NCBI GenBank assembly: GCA_017435025.1
Contig: JAFSFU010000200.1
Span: 1-25,361 of the forward strand
Origin: Lachnospiraceae bacterium
Lineage (GTDB): Bacteria; Bacillota_A; Clostridia; Lachnospirales; Lachnospiraceae
Length of the DNA: 25,361 nucleotides
Direction of reading: 5' to 3'
The notes below the pieces were generated by a model. It worked only from the letters and a program-made list of their open reading frames with translations. It ran no database searches and was not told where the DNA came from. The translations under genes were made by a program, and so were the position numbers. Numbering within the stretch: the first letter of the stretch is position 1; every line of letters starts with the position of its first letter. Shown here one piece after another: positions 1 to 6,718 of the stretch.

Positions 1-15
1 CAGAATTTTTCAAAC

Positions 16-42
16 AAAAAAGAGCCTTCATATAGAAAGCTC
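16..42 (-). terminator. Intrinsic terminator after the small Tudor-like gene
   Basis: On the minus strand an 8-bp stem (GAGCTTTC / GAAGGCTC, one G-U pair) with a 5-nt TATAT loop is followed directly by a run of six T. It starts 15 bases after the stop codon of the 54-residue gene, as expected for a Rho-independent terminator of that gene. Confidence 0.8.
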
Positions 43-57
43 TCTACATAGTTTTCT

Positions 58-222
58 TTATGATAACTCTCGAGGATCCACTAAGCTTAGTAACTTCTTC
101 TCTCCAATCTTTTCAAATTCTACAGTTACCCAATAACCCTCTTCGGTCTTCTCAACAGATACTATAACTCCATCTCCATATTTAACATGACTAATCTTAT
201 CACTTTTTACTTTATATTCCAT
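58..222 (-). CDS. Small PcrA/UvrD C-terminal Tudor-like domain protein (54 aa)
   Basis: This short gene encodes 54 residues and has a strong ribosome site (AGGAGG, 8 nt before ATG). Its middle reads HVKYGDGVIVSVEK, then WVTVEFEKIGEKKLL. That matches the pattern of the C-terminal Tudor/KOW-like domain of PcrA/UvrD helicases (a H-K-x-[FWY]-G-x-G-x-V-V core, then a V-x-F-x-x-x-G-x-K-x-L strand). In PcrA this domain contacts RNA polymerase. Here it stands alone, with no helicase in view. Its codons are AT-rich, unlike those of the genes to the right, and it shares an AT-rich island with transposon-end-like repeats. The role is unknown; binding to RNA polymerase or nucleic acid is an inference from the fold family. 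The reading frame and start are clear. The family assignment rests on recalled motif similarity. Confidence 0.75.
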   Translation of the reverse strand: MEYKVKSDKISHVKYGDGVIVSVEKTEEGYWVTVEFEKIGEKKLLSLVDPRELS

Positions 223-300
223 TACTAATCCTCCTAATACAATACCTATTAATTAAAACGTCATTTATAAGTGTTTTGTGACCAATCATAACATCCCGTT

Positions 301-367
301 ATGGACAAAATAAAATGGACAATATTGTCTTTTTTCCATATACAGAACTTAATAGAAAATATTGTCC
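301..367. repeat. Cluster of GGACAA inverted and direct repeats (transposon-end-like)
   Basis: Plus-strand ATGGACAA occurs at 301-308 and again at 315-322, 14 bases apart. The second copy runs into a perfect 12-bp palindrome, GACAATATTGTC (318-329). GGACAATATT (317-326) is repeated in inverted orientation as AATATTGTCC (358-367). Further out, TGACCA at about 288-293 and TGGTCA at about 391-396 form looser inverted copies. Several short copies of one box in both orientations next to an AT-rich segment resemble the transposase-binding ends of transposons, or a multi-site operator. No transposase is visible, so the identity is open. The rest of 223-367 shows no gene. Confidence 0.5.
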
Positions 368-1876
368 CTATTGACCACATGATTTTTCAATGGTCAAAAC
401 ACGAAAAACCTTTATTTTACAAGAAACTTTACTGTTTTTATGGCTGAAAATCATTTTGACCAATTTATCAAGTTCCTTTTCATAGAAAAACTGTTCCGTT
501 TCCTTTCTTGTGTTTTGTCCCTGTACCAAGGTGTAAAAATTATCCTGATCATGCCAAAATCCAATCTGCGCATCATAAGTAAACACATTGTCGTCAGGTA
601 TTCCGGAACCACATACGCCGGCAGCGATCTTTTCCTCCGAATCCGCAAACAGATAAGCTAAATCTGCTCCTGTTCCAACGCCGTAGCGATAGGAAAATCC
701 AGTATCATGAGTACCGATGAATGTTCCTTCCCGTGCTAAACTTCCCATTCCGGAATTTGCGATCGTACCCTCAAATCTGACCACCTTCATCTTTCCGGAC
801 GCGTATTTTCCCGTCACGCCTCCGATGGCCTGTGATCCGGCACCACCGATGGTTCCCATGACATGAACGTTATAAAGATCCGTATCGTTCTGAAAACCAA
901 CAATTCCTCCTACATGTCCGTTTCCCTGGATTCGTGCGTTTAAGCTGCTGCCGGCATTCACGGTGCAATCCATCACCAGAGATTCTGATGCAGTTCCTGC
1001 GATTCCTCCGGCAAAGGTCTCCCTTTCTTCTCCGGAATCCATGGAAATATGATCCGCAAAGCAATTTTCCATAATGGTTCCATCTGAAATCTCTGCAGCA
1101 ACACCGCCCACATTTCCCTCTGTTTTTAAGGAACCACTGACCGTCACATTTCTTATCACACTTCGAGATGCTGTACCTGCCAGTATTCCTGCCTTTTCAT
1201 TGGCCGTGATCACATATCCCGGTTTCACTGTAAGATCTTCAATCACTGTATTTTCTACCGCTCCAAATAAGCCGGCCAGATTCCAGTCCGGTTCATAAAT
1301 ACGAAAATTTGAGATGGTTTTTCCATTACCATGAAAATGACCCTCAAAAGCATTGACATTTTCAGAGAAAAAATCTGCTTCATTGCAATAAAAACCAATT
1401 GGCATCCACTCCATTCCTCCAAGATCCAAATTTTTTGTCAAAATAAAGTGTGCCCCCTTATAATCGCCGGGCCAATCCCCTTCATCCTCGGCGATCACCA
1501 TACCTCGTGCAGCCAGCTCTGAAAGCCCCATCAGATGGGCCTTTGTAGAAATCTGGTACGGTTCTTCTTCCGTTCCGTTTCCATGTTCCCCACTTAAAAA
1601 GCCAAGATCTCCAACCCAGTCTTTCCAGAGGTCACCGGTGCTGACAGACCGAAAAGCATACAGCTGCATCGGATTCGAACCGGTTGCAAGCTCTTCTTTT
1701 TTTGCATTGCTTCCTGTTGTAATATCCGATTCCCAAGCATTGCTTCCTGTAGCGGCAGCAAAGCTGCTGTTCCAATCCATTACTCCACTGGTTTCCGCTA
1801 AAATCTGCATAGGACCGGTAATCATCATCGAAGCACAAAGGCTCATAACGGCCGCCTGTTTCCATCGTTTTTTCAT
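368..1876 (-). CDS. Secreted surface protein with TGSN repeats and GLUG-like beta-helix, possibly 3'-truncated
   Basis: The 502-residue product starts with a signal peptide (KKRWK, hydrophobic core, likely cleavage after ILA near residue 27). Three TGSN motifs follow, at about residues 43-46, 54-57 and 65-68, spaced 11 residues apart. Residues 100-200 carry the pattern typical of GLUG-type surface proteins: GTEEEPYQIST, then LTKNLDLGG, then FEGHFHGNGKTISNF. Residues 200-380 are repeating G-G-[IV]-[AV]-G strands (AGLFG, AGILAG, VGGVAA, AGGIAG, VGGIVG, IGGVTG), suggesting a right-handed beta-helix. It lies 14 bases after the DUF6273-like gene and is probably cotranscribed. There is no LPxTG or other anchor. 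The last ~30 residues are Lys-rich and unlike the rest, and the stop falls beside transposon-end-like repeats, so the natural C-terminus may be missing. Function unknown; adhesion is a guess. Confidence 0.85.
   Translation of the reverse strand: MKKRWKQAAVMSLCASMMITGPMQILAETSGVMDWNSSFAAATGSNAWESDITTGSNAKKEELATGSNPMQLYAFRSVSTGDLWKDWVGDLGFLSGEHGNGTEEEPYQISTKAHLMGLSELAARGMVIAEDEGDWPGDYKGAHFILTKNLDLGGMEWMPIGFYCNEADFFSENVNAFEGHFHGNGKTISNFRIYEPDWNLAGLFGAVENTVIEDLTVKPGYVITANEKAGILAGTASRSVIRNVTVSGSLKTEGNVGGVAAEISDGTIMENCFADHISMDSGEERETFAGGIAGTASESLVMDCTVNAGSSLNARIQGNGHVGGIVGFQNDTDLYNVHVMGTIGGAGSQAIGGVTGKYASGKMKVVRFEGTIANSGMGSLAREGTFIGTHDTGFSYRYGVGTGADLAYLFADSEEKIAAGVCGSGIPDDNVFTYDAQIGFWHDQDNFYTLVQGQNTRKETEQFFYEKELDKLVKMIFSHKNSKVSCKIKVFRVLTIEKSCGQ
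1704..1750. repeat. Direct 14-bp repeats encoding TGSNA
   Basis: The plus-strand sequence GCATTGCTTCCTGT occurs exactly at 1704-1717 and 1737-1750, 33 bases (11 codons) apart. On the coding strand each copy encodes TGSNA. A third, diverged copy encodes TGSNP about 33 bases further downstream. The spacing fits duplication of an 11-residue unit in the N-terminal linker of the surface protein. Confidence 0.7.
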
Positions 1877-1890
1877 ATTCTCTCTCCTTT

Positions 1891-2946
1891 CTATTCCTGC
1901 GGCAGACAGAATGCCGGACGGATTCCGATACTGCCGTCACCCACTTCCAACGGTCGAATACATCCTTTTTCCAAATCCACCGCATATTCCCATGAACCAT
2001 ACGAGAACGTCCCGTTATCTCCGGTCGAAAAAGCTGGCGTTCGAAGCCAATATCCACGACTCCTGGAGCTTTCCCCTCCTTTTACATTCCACAACTGCTC
2101 CTTATACAAAAACGCCTCTTCCAGGGATAACAAAAACAGCTTATCCCGCACATCCTGATAAGGCAGTCTATGATATAAAAACCCACTCTCTGAAAATTCC
2201 GAAAATGTCCCGGGTACCGTTGCACCCAGATAAGCAGAATTTACTCCGGTATTCACTTCCAAAAGTCCTTCCATATGTTCTCCTTGCTGCTTTTCCAGCC
2301 ATGCCCGCACATAGGATACCTTATAATTGTTAATCCCGCCAAAAGTCAGGATCGTCTCCTGGGATTCTGTACTGTCTATATCAGAACGAATGACAGTGTC
2401 GCATAAGAATAATGCGCATTTTTGATATTCAGAATTGCTCCCATAATCATCATCGATGCACCGAAACTGATATACATGATCTCCCAAGGAAAGAGATCTC
2501 ACGTCACCCACTGACCATTTTCGTCCCTGCACATCTTCTTTTCCGGTCCCGGATCCCCCGATTCCGGATGAGCCGCTTTCTGTGATGTCACCATTTTCAT
2601 CCGGCAGTCTTTCTACTCCGATCCGGCACGTCACATACCGATGCCCATCTTTTTGATACTCGTTCACCACTGTATTGGAAATATTAACCGTATCCGAAAA
2701 CATTTGCGCTACCACCAGTGTTTCCGGCTCGTAATCCTTACCGGTTAAATACCACTCATTTCTCACACCGATCTTCGACATGGATACAAGCTCCGTCAAA
2801 AGTCTTCGGCATTGTTCCGGCCCGGATACCATATACTCCCCGGTCCCGGAACCTGCATTTGCGTACGGTACCATCACTGCCTGGCTGCCAGCCAGTATCA
2901 TAAAAGAACTGGCTGCAGCCATTATTTTCCATAATTTCTTTTTCAT
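1891..2946 (-). CDS. Secreted protein with DUF6273-like C-terminal domain
   Basis: The 351-residue product has a signal peptide (KKKLWK, hydrophobic stretch, probable cleavage after ANA at residues 29-31). An N-terminal region of unknown fold (32-120) is followed by a Gly/Ser-rich linker (about 122-137). The C-terminal part (about 150-349) has the hallmarks of DUF6273-type proteins: LGDHVYQFRCIDDD near its start, LLSLEEAF at about 272-279, RGYWLRTPAF at 297-306 and a terminal IRPAFCLP. I recall such domains as lectin-like modules in secreted gut Firmicute proteins, but the ligand cannot be read from sequence. The ribosome site GGGAGGAT precedes the ATG. It is the first gene of a two-gene unit with the GLUG-like protein and has its own promoter at 3033-3061, just downstream of the pilus-like operon. 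Confidence 0.85.
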   Translation of the reverse strand: MKKKLWKIMAAASSFMILAGSQAVMVPYANAGSGTGEYMVSGPEQCRRLLTELVSMSKIGVRNEWYLTGKDYEPETLVVAQMFSDTVNISNTVVNEYQKDGHRYVTCRIGVERLPDENGDITESGSSGIGGSGTGKEDVQGRKWSVGDVRSLSLGDHVYQFRCIDDDYGSNSEYQKCALFLCDTVIRSDIDSTESQETILTFGGINNYKVSYVRAWLEKQQGEHMEGLLEVNTGVNSAYLGATVPGTFSEFSESGFLYHRLPYQDVRDKLFLLSLEEAFLYKEQLWNVKGGESSRSRGYWLRTPAFSTGDNGTFSYGSWEYAVDLEKGCIRPLEVGDGSIGIRPAFCLPQE

Positions 2947-3014
2947 CCCTTATCCTCCCGAATATTGAACAGATCTTGTTCCAGAAATAAACGAATTTAG
3001 AATTGTTGATAGAG

Positions 3015-3061
3015 GTTGTTTCGAGTGAAACAACTATATCATATCAACCCATCCTTGTCCA
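3015..3061 (-). promoter_or_regulatory. Promoter with overlapping operator palindrome for the secreted-protein pair
   Basis: On the minus strand, -35 TGGACA (3056-3061) and -10 TATAGT (3033-3038) are separated by 17 bases. The sequence preceding the -10 ends in TGA, giving an extended -10 (TGATATAGT). A perfect 8-bp palindrome with a 4-nt centre, GTTGTTTCACTCGAAACAAC (3015-3034), starts inside the -10 and covers the likely transcription start. That is the classic position for a repressor site. The regulator is not encoded nearby. Confidence 0.6.
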
Positions 3062-3073
3062 TTTCGCATCTGT

Positions 3074-3094
3074 AAAAATCCGGGGTGGATTTTT
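3074..3094. terminator. Bidirectional hairpin ending the pilus-like operon
   Basis: A perfect 8-bp inverted repeat AAAAATCC / GGATTTTT encloses a 5-base loop (3082-3086), with the T-rich arm serving as the U-tract. It sits about 110 bases beyond the ATPase stop codon and just upstream of the next promoter. The stem has only two G-C pairs, so it is a weak terminator at best. Confidence 0.45.
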
Positions 3095-3205
3095 GGACAC
3101 TTTACCGATTCTTTAGAACGTCAATTAAGCAGTTTGCACAATCCATAGACGGAGCATAAGCGACAAATGGTGTAGTTACAAGCTTTTTTCCTGTCAAAAG
3201 TCTGA

Positions 3206-4354
3206 TCAAAAATCTACAAGGCGATGATACTCTTCCATGGTTGTGATTCCCTGTTCCACCAGCCCCATCAGACTCTCACGAAGCAAAATCATGTTTTGCG
3301 CTCTTCTTGCATACAATAAGATTTCCTCCGGCGTCTTTCGTTCCATGATCATCCGTCGTATCGTATTGTCAATCACGAGAATCTCATGGACAGCAATCCG
3401 TCCTTTATATCCGGTATGATCGCAGAAATCACATCCTCTTCCATCAGACACACTATTTCTGCAGCAAGGGCACACCTTCCGAGCAAGCCGCTGTGATACA
3501 ACTCCACTCAGACTCTCTGCCACCATAAACGGTTCCACTCCAAGATCAGTCATTCTGGTGATCACACCAACTGCATCCTTGGTATGCAACGTGGACAGTA
3601 CCAGATTTCCGGTGATCGCGGCGCGGACACTGGTCTTTGCCGTCTGATTGTCGCGAGTCTCTCCAATCATGATCACATCCGGATCCTGTCTCAGTATTGC
3701 CCGAAGTCCTGTCTCAAAGGTAAGTCCGGCCTGCCTGTTGACCTGAGACTGGCTGATACCTGGAATCACTTTTTCTACCGGATCTTCTATTGTCATGATA
3801 TTCCGAGATTCTCCGGCCATCTGTTCCAGAATCTTATACATGGTCGTAGATTTTCCGGAACCAGTCGGTCCCGTAAAATAAATGATTCCGCCCGACCGTT
3901 TTAACAGTTCCGACATCCTCTGATGATGTACCTTGTCCATTCCATAGGTGTTTGCATGATCGATCTCCTCGTTTCTATTCAGATAACGAAACACCATCTT
4001 TTCTCCATAGACGGTAGGCATGGTACTGGCTCGTAAATTAAATTCCATCCCCGATAAGAAAGCTCTGTAATGACCGTCCTGCGGCAGTCGTCTTTCTGCA
4101 ATATTCATGCCCGATCGAATCTTGGCACATGTCAGCAATGGTACATAAACAGATTTTTCTAACACTCGATATATTTTCAAAACACCGTCCACACGCATGC
4201 GGATCTGCATTCCCGTTTCCACAGGCTCCATATGTATATCGCTGGCTCCTGCCTCATATCCATCCATAATCACTTCATAAAACAGACGCACCATTGGACT
4301 TTCTTCGTCTCGCTTTTCTCCGTGTTCTGCAAAACTCTCATAAATATCACTCAT
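3206..4354 (-). CDS. GspE/PilB/ComGA-type pilus assembly ATPase
   Basis: The 382-residue protein is a type II secretion/type IV pilus extension ATPase, which would power polymerisation of pseudopilins at the inner face of the membrane. It shows an N2-like region (ASDIHMEP at about 37-44, then RMRVDG), Walker A GPTGSGKST (162-170), Asp box TIEDPVEKV (188-196), Walker B region PDVIMIGETRD (225-235) and His box STLHTKDA (254-261). A zinc tetracysteine motif follows (C295, C298, C308, C311). It lacks the ~150-residue N1 domain of full GspE/PilB, so its size is like ComGA. Its ATG overlaps the end of the preceding pseudopilin gene by 8 bases, which implies translational coupling. It is last in the operon, whereas comGA is usually first. 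Motor identity is secure; the substrate system is inferred. Confidence 0.96.
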   Translation of the reverse strand: MSDIYESFAEHGEKRDEESPMVRLFYEVIMDGYEAGASDIHMEPVETGMQIRMRVDGVLKIYRVLEKSVYVPLLTCAKIRSGMNIAERRLPQDGHYRAFLSGMEFNLRASTMPTVYGEKMVFRYLNRNEEIDHANTYGMDKVHHQRMSELLKRSGGIIYFTGPTGSGKSTTMYKILEQMAGESRNIMTIEDPVEKVIPGISQSQVNRQAGLTFETGLRAILRQDPDVIMIGETRDNQTAKTSVRAAITGNLVLSTLHTKDAVGVITRMTDLGVEPFMVAESLSGVVSQRLARKVCPCCRNSVSDGRGCDFCDHTGYKGRIAVHEILVIDNTIRRMIMERKTPEEILLYARRAQNMILLRESLMGLVEQGITTMEEYHRLVDF

Positions 4355-4775
4355 CAGACTCTTCCTCCTCTATCAGATTCAGGGCCAAAACCGTCCCCGT
4401 TTTTTCATATATAACGTTCTCTTTTGACGACATTGCGATAATTCTTAAAGAAAGAAATCCGTCCCCGCATGCTTCCATCTGAATTCGAATATCCAATCCC
4501 AGGTCATAACGACTCTCGTCAGCAAGAACATGCAGCCCTTCTTCTCCTGTCTCTCCCTGCAAAAAGCGATCCAGTTCATCCCGGTCAGCAAACTTCAGAT
4601 ACTGCTCTATGTTTTCGTATATCTGATCACAGGTTCTTACCGCCAGATTGCGTTCCCGCTCACTTTCCCATCTTCTATATACAGATAAAAACATTGGAAA
4701 TGCCGCACTCATCAAAATTCCGGCGATCAGGAACGAGACCATCAACTCTGCAAGTGTGAATCCTTTATTCCCCAT
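4347..4775 (-). CDS. Pseudopilin-like protein 3 (GFTLAEL prepilin)
   Basis: The 142-residue product begins MGNKGFTLAELMVSFL. It has a very short positively charged leader, a G5/F6 prepilin-peptidase cleavage site, the conserved Glu at +5 (E10) and a hydrophobic helix to about residue 32. That is the type IV pilin/pseudopilin signature. The rest is a soluble domain rich in charged residues (YRRWESERERN, then EEG and LDIRIQME), ending in an acidic EEEESDE tail. I chose the internal ATG at 4775 because the frame further upstream lacks pilin features and because this start overlaps the preceding pilin stop by 11 bases, with a ribosome site AGGAGTG. It is likely a minor or tip subunit of the pilus-like structure, comparable to ComGF/ComGE by position; the assignment to a particular subunit is not possible. 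Confidence 0.88.
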   Translation of the reverse strand: MGNKGFTLAELMVSFLIAGILMSAAFPMFLSVYRRWESERERNLAVRTCDQIYENIEQYLKFADRDELDRFLQGETGEEGLHVLADESRYDLGLDIRIQMEACGDGFLSLRIIAMSSKENVIYEKTGTVLALNLIEEEESDE

Positions 4776-5175
4776 TTTGCATACACTCCTTTGCATTTGT
4801 GTCCGTTGCAGTTTCTGCGTTGCTGTCTGTCGCCGTAAGATCTTCCGCTTTATTTCGGAAAGAAAGATCCGGCGCATCCACATAAATGATTTCCACAGCT
4901 GTATCCTCTGTGACATGTGTTTTTCCACAAAACAGCCATCCATCCCCGGAAATCTCGCAAATTCCATCTACCTCCAATGAAACGGTACCCGGAATACCTT
5001 CTTCTTTCTGTGCCAGGGAAGCTTCCAGCATATCCCTTTCCCGTTCCAGTTCCACCGTTCTTCTTTGCATTTGCATAGCTGTGTTTCCTCCTCTAAACAA
5101 AATACCCGCTGCAATCAAAAAGATCGTACTGGCCACCATCACTTCCACCAAGGTGAAACCATTTCTATTTCCCAT
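4765..5175 (-). CDS. Pseudopilin-like protein 2 (GFTLVEV prepilin) with ATDSNA-type tail
   Basis: The 136-residue product starts MGNRNGFTLVEVMVAST. This is a class III-type prepilin leader with cleavage after G6, Phe at +1, Glu at +5 (E11) and a hydrophobic helix to about residue 28. A helical, charged stretch (QRRTVELERERDMLEASLAQ) follows, then a small soluble domain with Cys73 and Cys83. The C-terminus carries two 8-residue repeats, TATDSNAE and TATDTNAK (about 114-129). They resemble the TGSN repeats of the surface protein encoded at 368-1876. The gene is 3 bases downstream of pseudopilin 1 and overlaps pseudopilin 3 by 11 bases. It probably contributes a minor subunit of the pilus-like filament. 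Confidence 0.88.
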   Translation of the reverse strand: MGNRNGFTLVEVMVASTIFLIAAGILFRGGNTAMQMQRRTVELERERDMLEASLAQKEEGIPGTVSLEVDGICEISGDGWLFCGKTHVTEDTAVEIIYVDAPDLSFRNKAEDLTATDSNAETATDTNAKECMQNGE

Positions 5176-5178
5176 ATC

Positions 5179-5622
5179 TTACTCCCCACCATATGACTCA
5201 AACCTAACCGGATACCACCCATCCTCATAGCGCATGATAAGGGAAATGCTTTCCTTCGAGCCTTCCCTTCCGGCTTCGGCATAAATAACCAGTTCCTCTT
5301 CCTCTTGCTCCATCCACACGGCGACCGGAATCTGCACCTCGCATTCATCATTGAAAAACTTCAGCGTTCCCCATGTCTTTTCATAATTTTGATCATTAAA
5401 AATCCATTCTTCTTCCTCTTCCAGAACAACTTCCTCTATCATCCGGATTGCTGAAACTGACGTATAGAAATTTCGCGTTTTCTCCAATTGTCTTACTGTC
5501 ATCCGATGTTCCCATGTAACAAATGCAAATATATACGTCGAGATCATAAAAAGAAGCAGTAATAAAACCATAACTTCCAACAAGATGTAGCCCTTTTGAT
5601 TCACATGTTTTTTCAACGACAT
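5179..5622 (-). CDS. Pseudopilin-like protein 1 (GYILLEV prepilin)
   Basis: The 147-residue product begins MSLKKHVNQKGYILLEVMVL. The leader is positively charged, cleavage is expected after G11, Tyr is at +1, Glu at +5 is conserved (E16), and a long Leu/Phe/Ile-rich helix extends to about residue 36. Downstream come a short basic stretch and a very acidic run (EEVVLEEEEEW, about 63-73), then a beta-rich region. I chose the ATG at 5622 because it follows a strong AGGAGG and puts the leader at normal length; an in-frame ATG at 5658 would overlap the gspF-like gene and has no comparable ribosome site. Its size and position resemble ComGD/ComGE-type minor pilins. None of the three pilins looks like a typical ComGC major pilin. 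Confidence 0.85.
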   Translation of the reverse strand: MSLKKHVNQKGYILLEVMVLLLLLFMISTYIFAFVTWEHRMTVRQLEKTRNFYTSVSAIRMIEEVVLEEEEEWIFNDQNYEKTWGTLKFFNDECEVQIPVAVWMEQEEEELVIYAEAGREGSKESISLIMRYEDGWYPVRFESYGGE

Positions 5623-5633
5623 TTCCTCCTTTC

Positions 5634-6701
5634 CTAAATATTTCCGTACATATTCCAAATAGGAAGCATGACTCCCAAAAGGAGAAGACCGACGATAAAT
5701 CCCATGATCAAAATCATCACCGGCTCGATCATAGCCGCCAGCCTGGTCAATGCCGTCTCTGCCTCATATCTGTAATTTTCTGCAATCCGATCCAGCATCT
5801 CATCCAGTTTTCCGGTCTCCTCGCCTACATAAAATACAGGCATCAGTCTCCGGTCCAGACCGTCCACCTTCCCGATAGCCGCACTCAGCAGTACTCCGCC
5901 TTTCATATCCCTGACCACTCCATAAAATTGTCGTTCCAAATATCGGTTTCCCAACGTTTTCCCGGCAAGTTCCACGCTTTCCACCAGCGAAATTCCACTT
6001 CCGTATAAACTGCTTAATATTCCGGCAAAGCGAGCCGTATAAATAATCTTCCACTGTTTCCCTATTATGGGCATGCGAAATTTGCACCATTCATAAAAAG
6101 ATCGAATTTTTCGATTCCGCAACAGTATATTCCATACCATCAGCAACAATAGAACGGCCGGAAAAAGAAAGTACCAGGTTTCCTCAAAGATCATACCAAC
6201 CCACACCAGCCCTCTGGTAAGCAGCGGCAGTTCCATCCCTTCAAATAATGGCTGTATGGACGGAATTAAAAATCGAAACATAAATATCAACATCAAAAAT
6301 GACATGGCCGCCAAAATCTTCGGATATAGCAATACACTGCGAATCTGATTTTCCAATCGATGCTCCCTTTGATAATGAATCGCCAGATTGTGAGCTGTCT
6401 TCTCCAATTGACCGCTCGCCTCCGCAGAATAAAACATATGGATCACCATTTCAGGAAATCTGCCTGTCTCTTCCATTGCATCACTTAGCAACATTCCTTC
6501 CATTAACAATTGATAAAGCTTTTGATATGCCTTTCTTATCCGGGGCTCGACTGCTCCCTTTTGCAGAATCTCCATTGTTTTTCCGATATGGATTCCAACA
6601 CTGGTCATCGCTGCGATCTGGCTGCATATTTCTGACAACTCCCTTGCCTGCAGTTTTCGCACTATTTGAAATTTTTGAACTCTTTTCCTCTTAATACTCA
6701 T
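5634..6701 (-). CDS. GspF/PilC/ComGB-type inner membrane assembly protein
   Basis: The 355-residue protein is the polytopic platform on which type IV pilus-like machines assemble. Two T2SSF domains are visible. The first spans about residues 18-140 (TSVGIHIGKTMEIL, ending in LLYPKILAAMSFLMLIF). The second spans about 222-350 (RFAGILSSLYGSGISLVESVE, then YVGEETGKLDEML and IEPVMILIMGFIVGLLLLGV). Membrane segments lie near 128-148, 175-195 and 325-348. I took the ATG at 6701, which has a GGAAG ribosome site; the open frame upstream overlaps the peptidase gene and shows no relevant sequence. It follows the peptidase gene by 17 bases, which supports one transcript. Its cytoplasmic face is expected to dock the GspE-like ATPase encoded at the operon end. 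Confidence 0.95.
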   Translation of the reverse strand: MSIKRKRVQKFQIVRKLQARELSEICSQIAAMTSVGIHIGKTMEILQKGAVEPRIRKAYQKLYQLLMEGMLLSDAMEETGRFPEMVIHMFYSAEASGQLEKTAHNLAIHYQREHRLENQIRSVLLYPKILAAMSFLMLIFMFRFLIPSIQPLFEGMELPLLTRGLVWVGMIFEETWYFLFPAVLLLLMVWNILLRNRKIRSFYEWCKFRMPIIGKQWKIIYTARFAGILSSLYGSGISLVESVELAGKTLGNRYLERQFYGVVRDMKGGVLLSAAIGKVDGLDRRLMPVFYVGEETGKLDEMLDRIAENYRYEAETALTRLAAMIEPVMILIMGFIVGLLLLGVMLPIWNMYGNI

Positions 6702-6718
6702 ACGCTTCCTTTCATAAT

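Noticed and set aside
1638..2333. A 231-codon plus-strand open frame opposite the secreted-protein genes.
   Set aside because: Composition is that of an antisense shadow. The minus-strand genes have signal peptides, ribosome sites and recognisable domains.
1891..2946. Possible diversity-generating retroelement target, because the C-terminus is of the DUF6273 type.
   Set aside because: No reverse transcriptase, template repeat or matching variable repeat was seen in the window.
3102..3223. A short minus-strand open frame after the ATPase gene, ending VAYAPSMDCANCLIDVLKNR, that looks superficially like a small peptide precursor.
   Set aside because: It has no ATG near its start and no ribosome site, and it overlaps the ATPase stop. 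A 40-codon open stretch is expected by chance.
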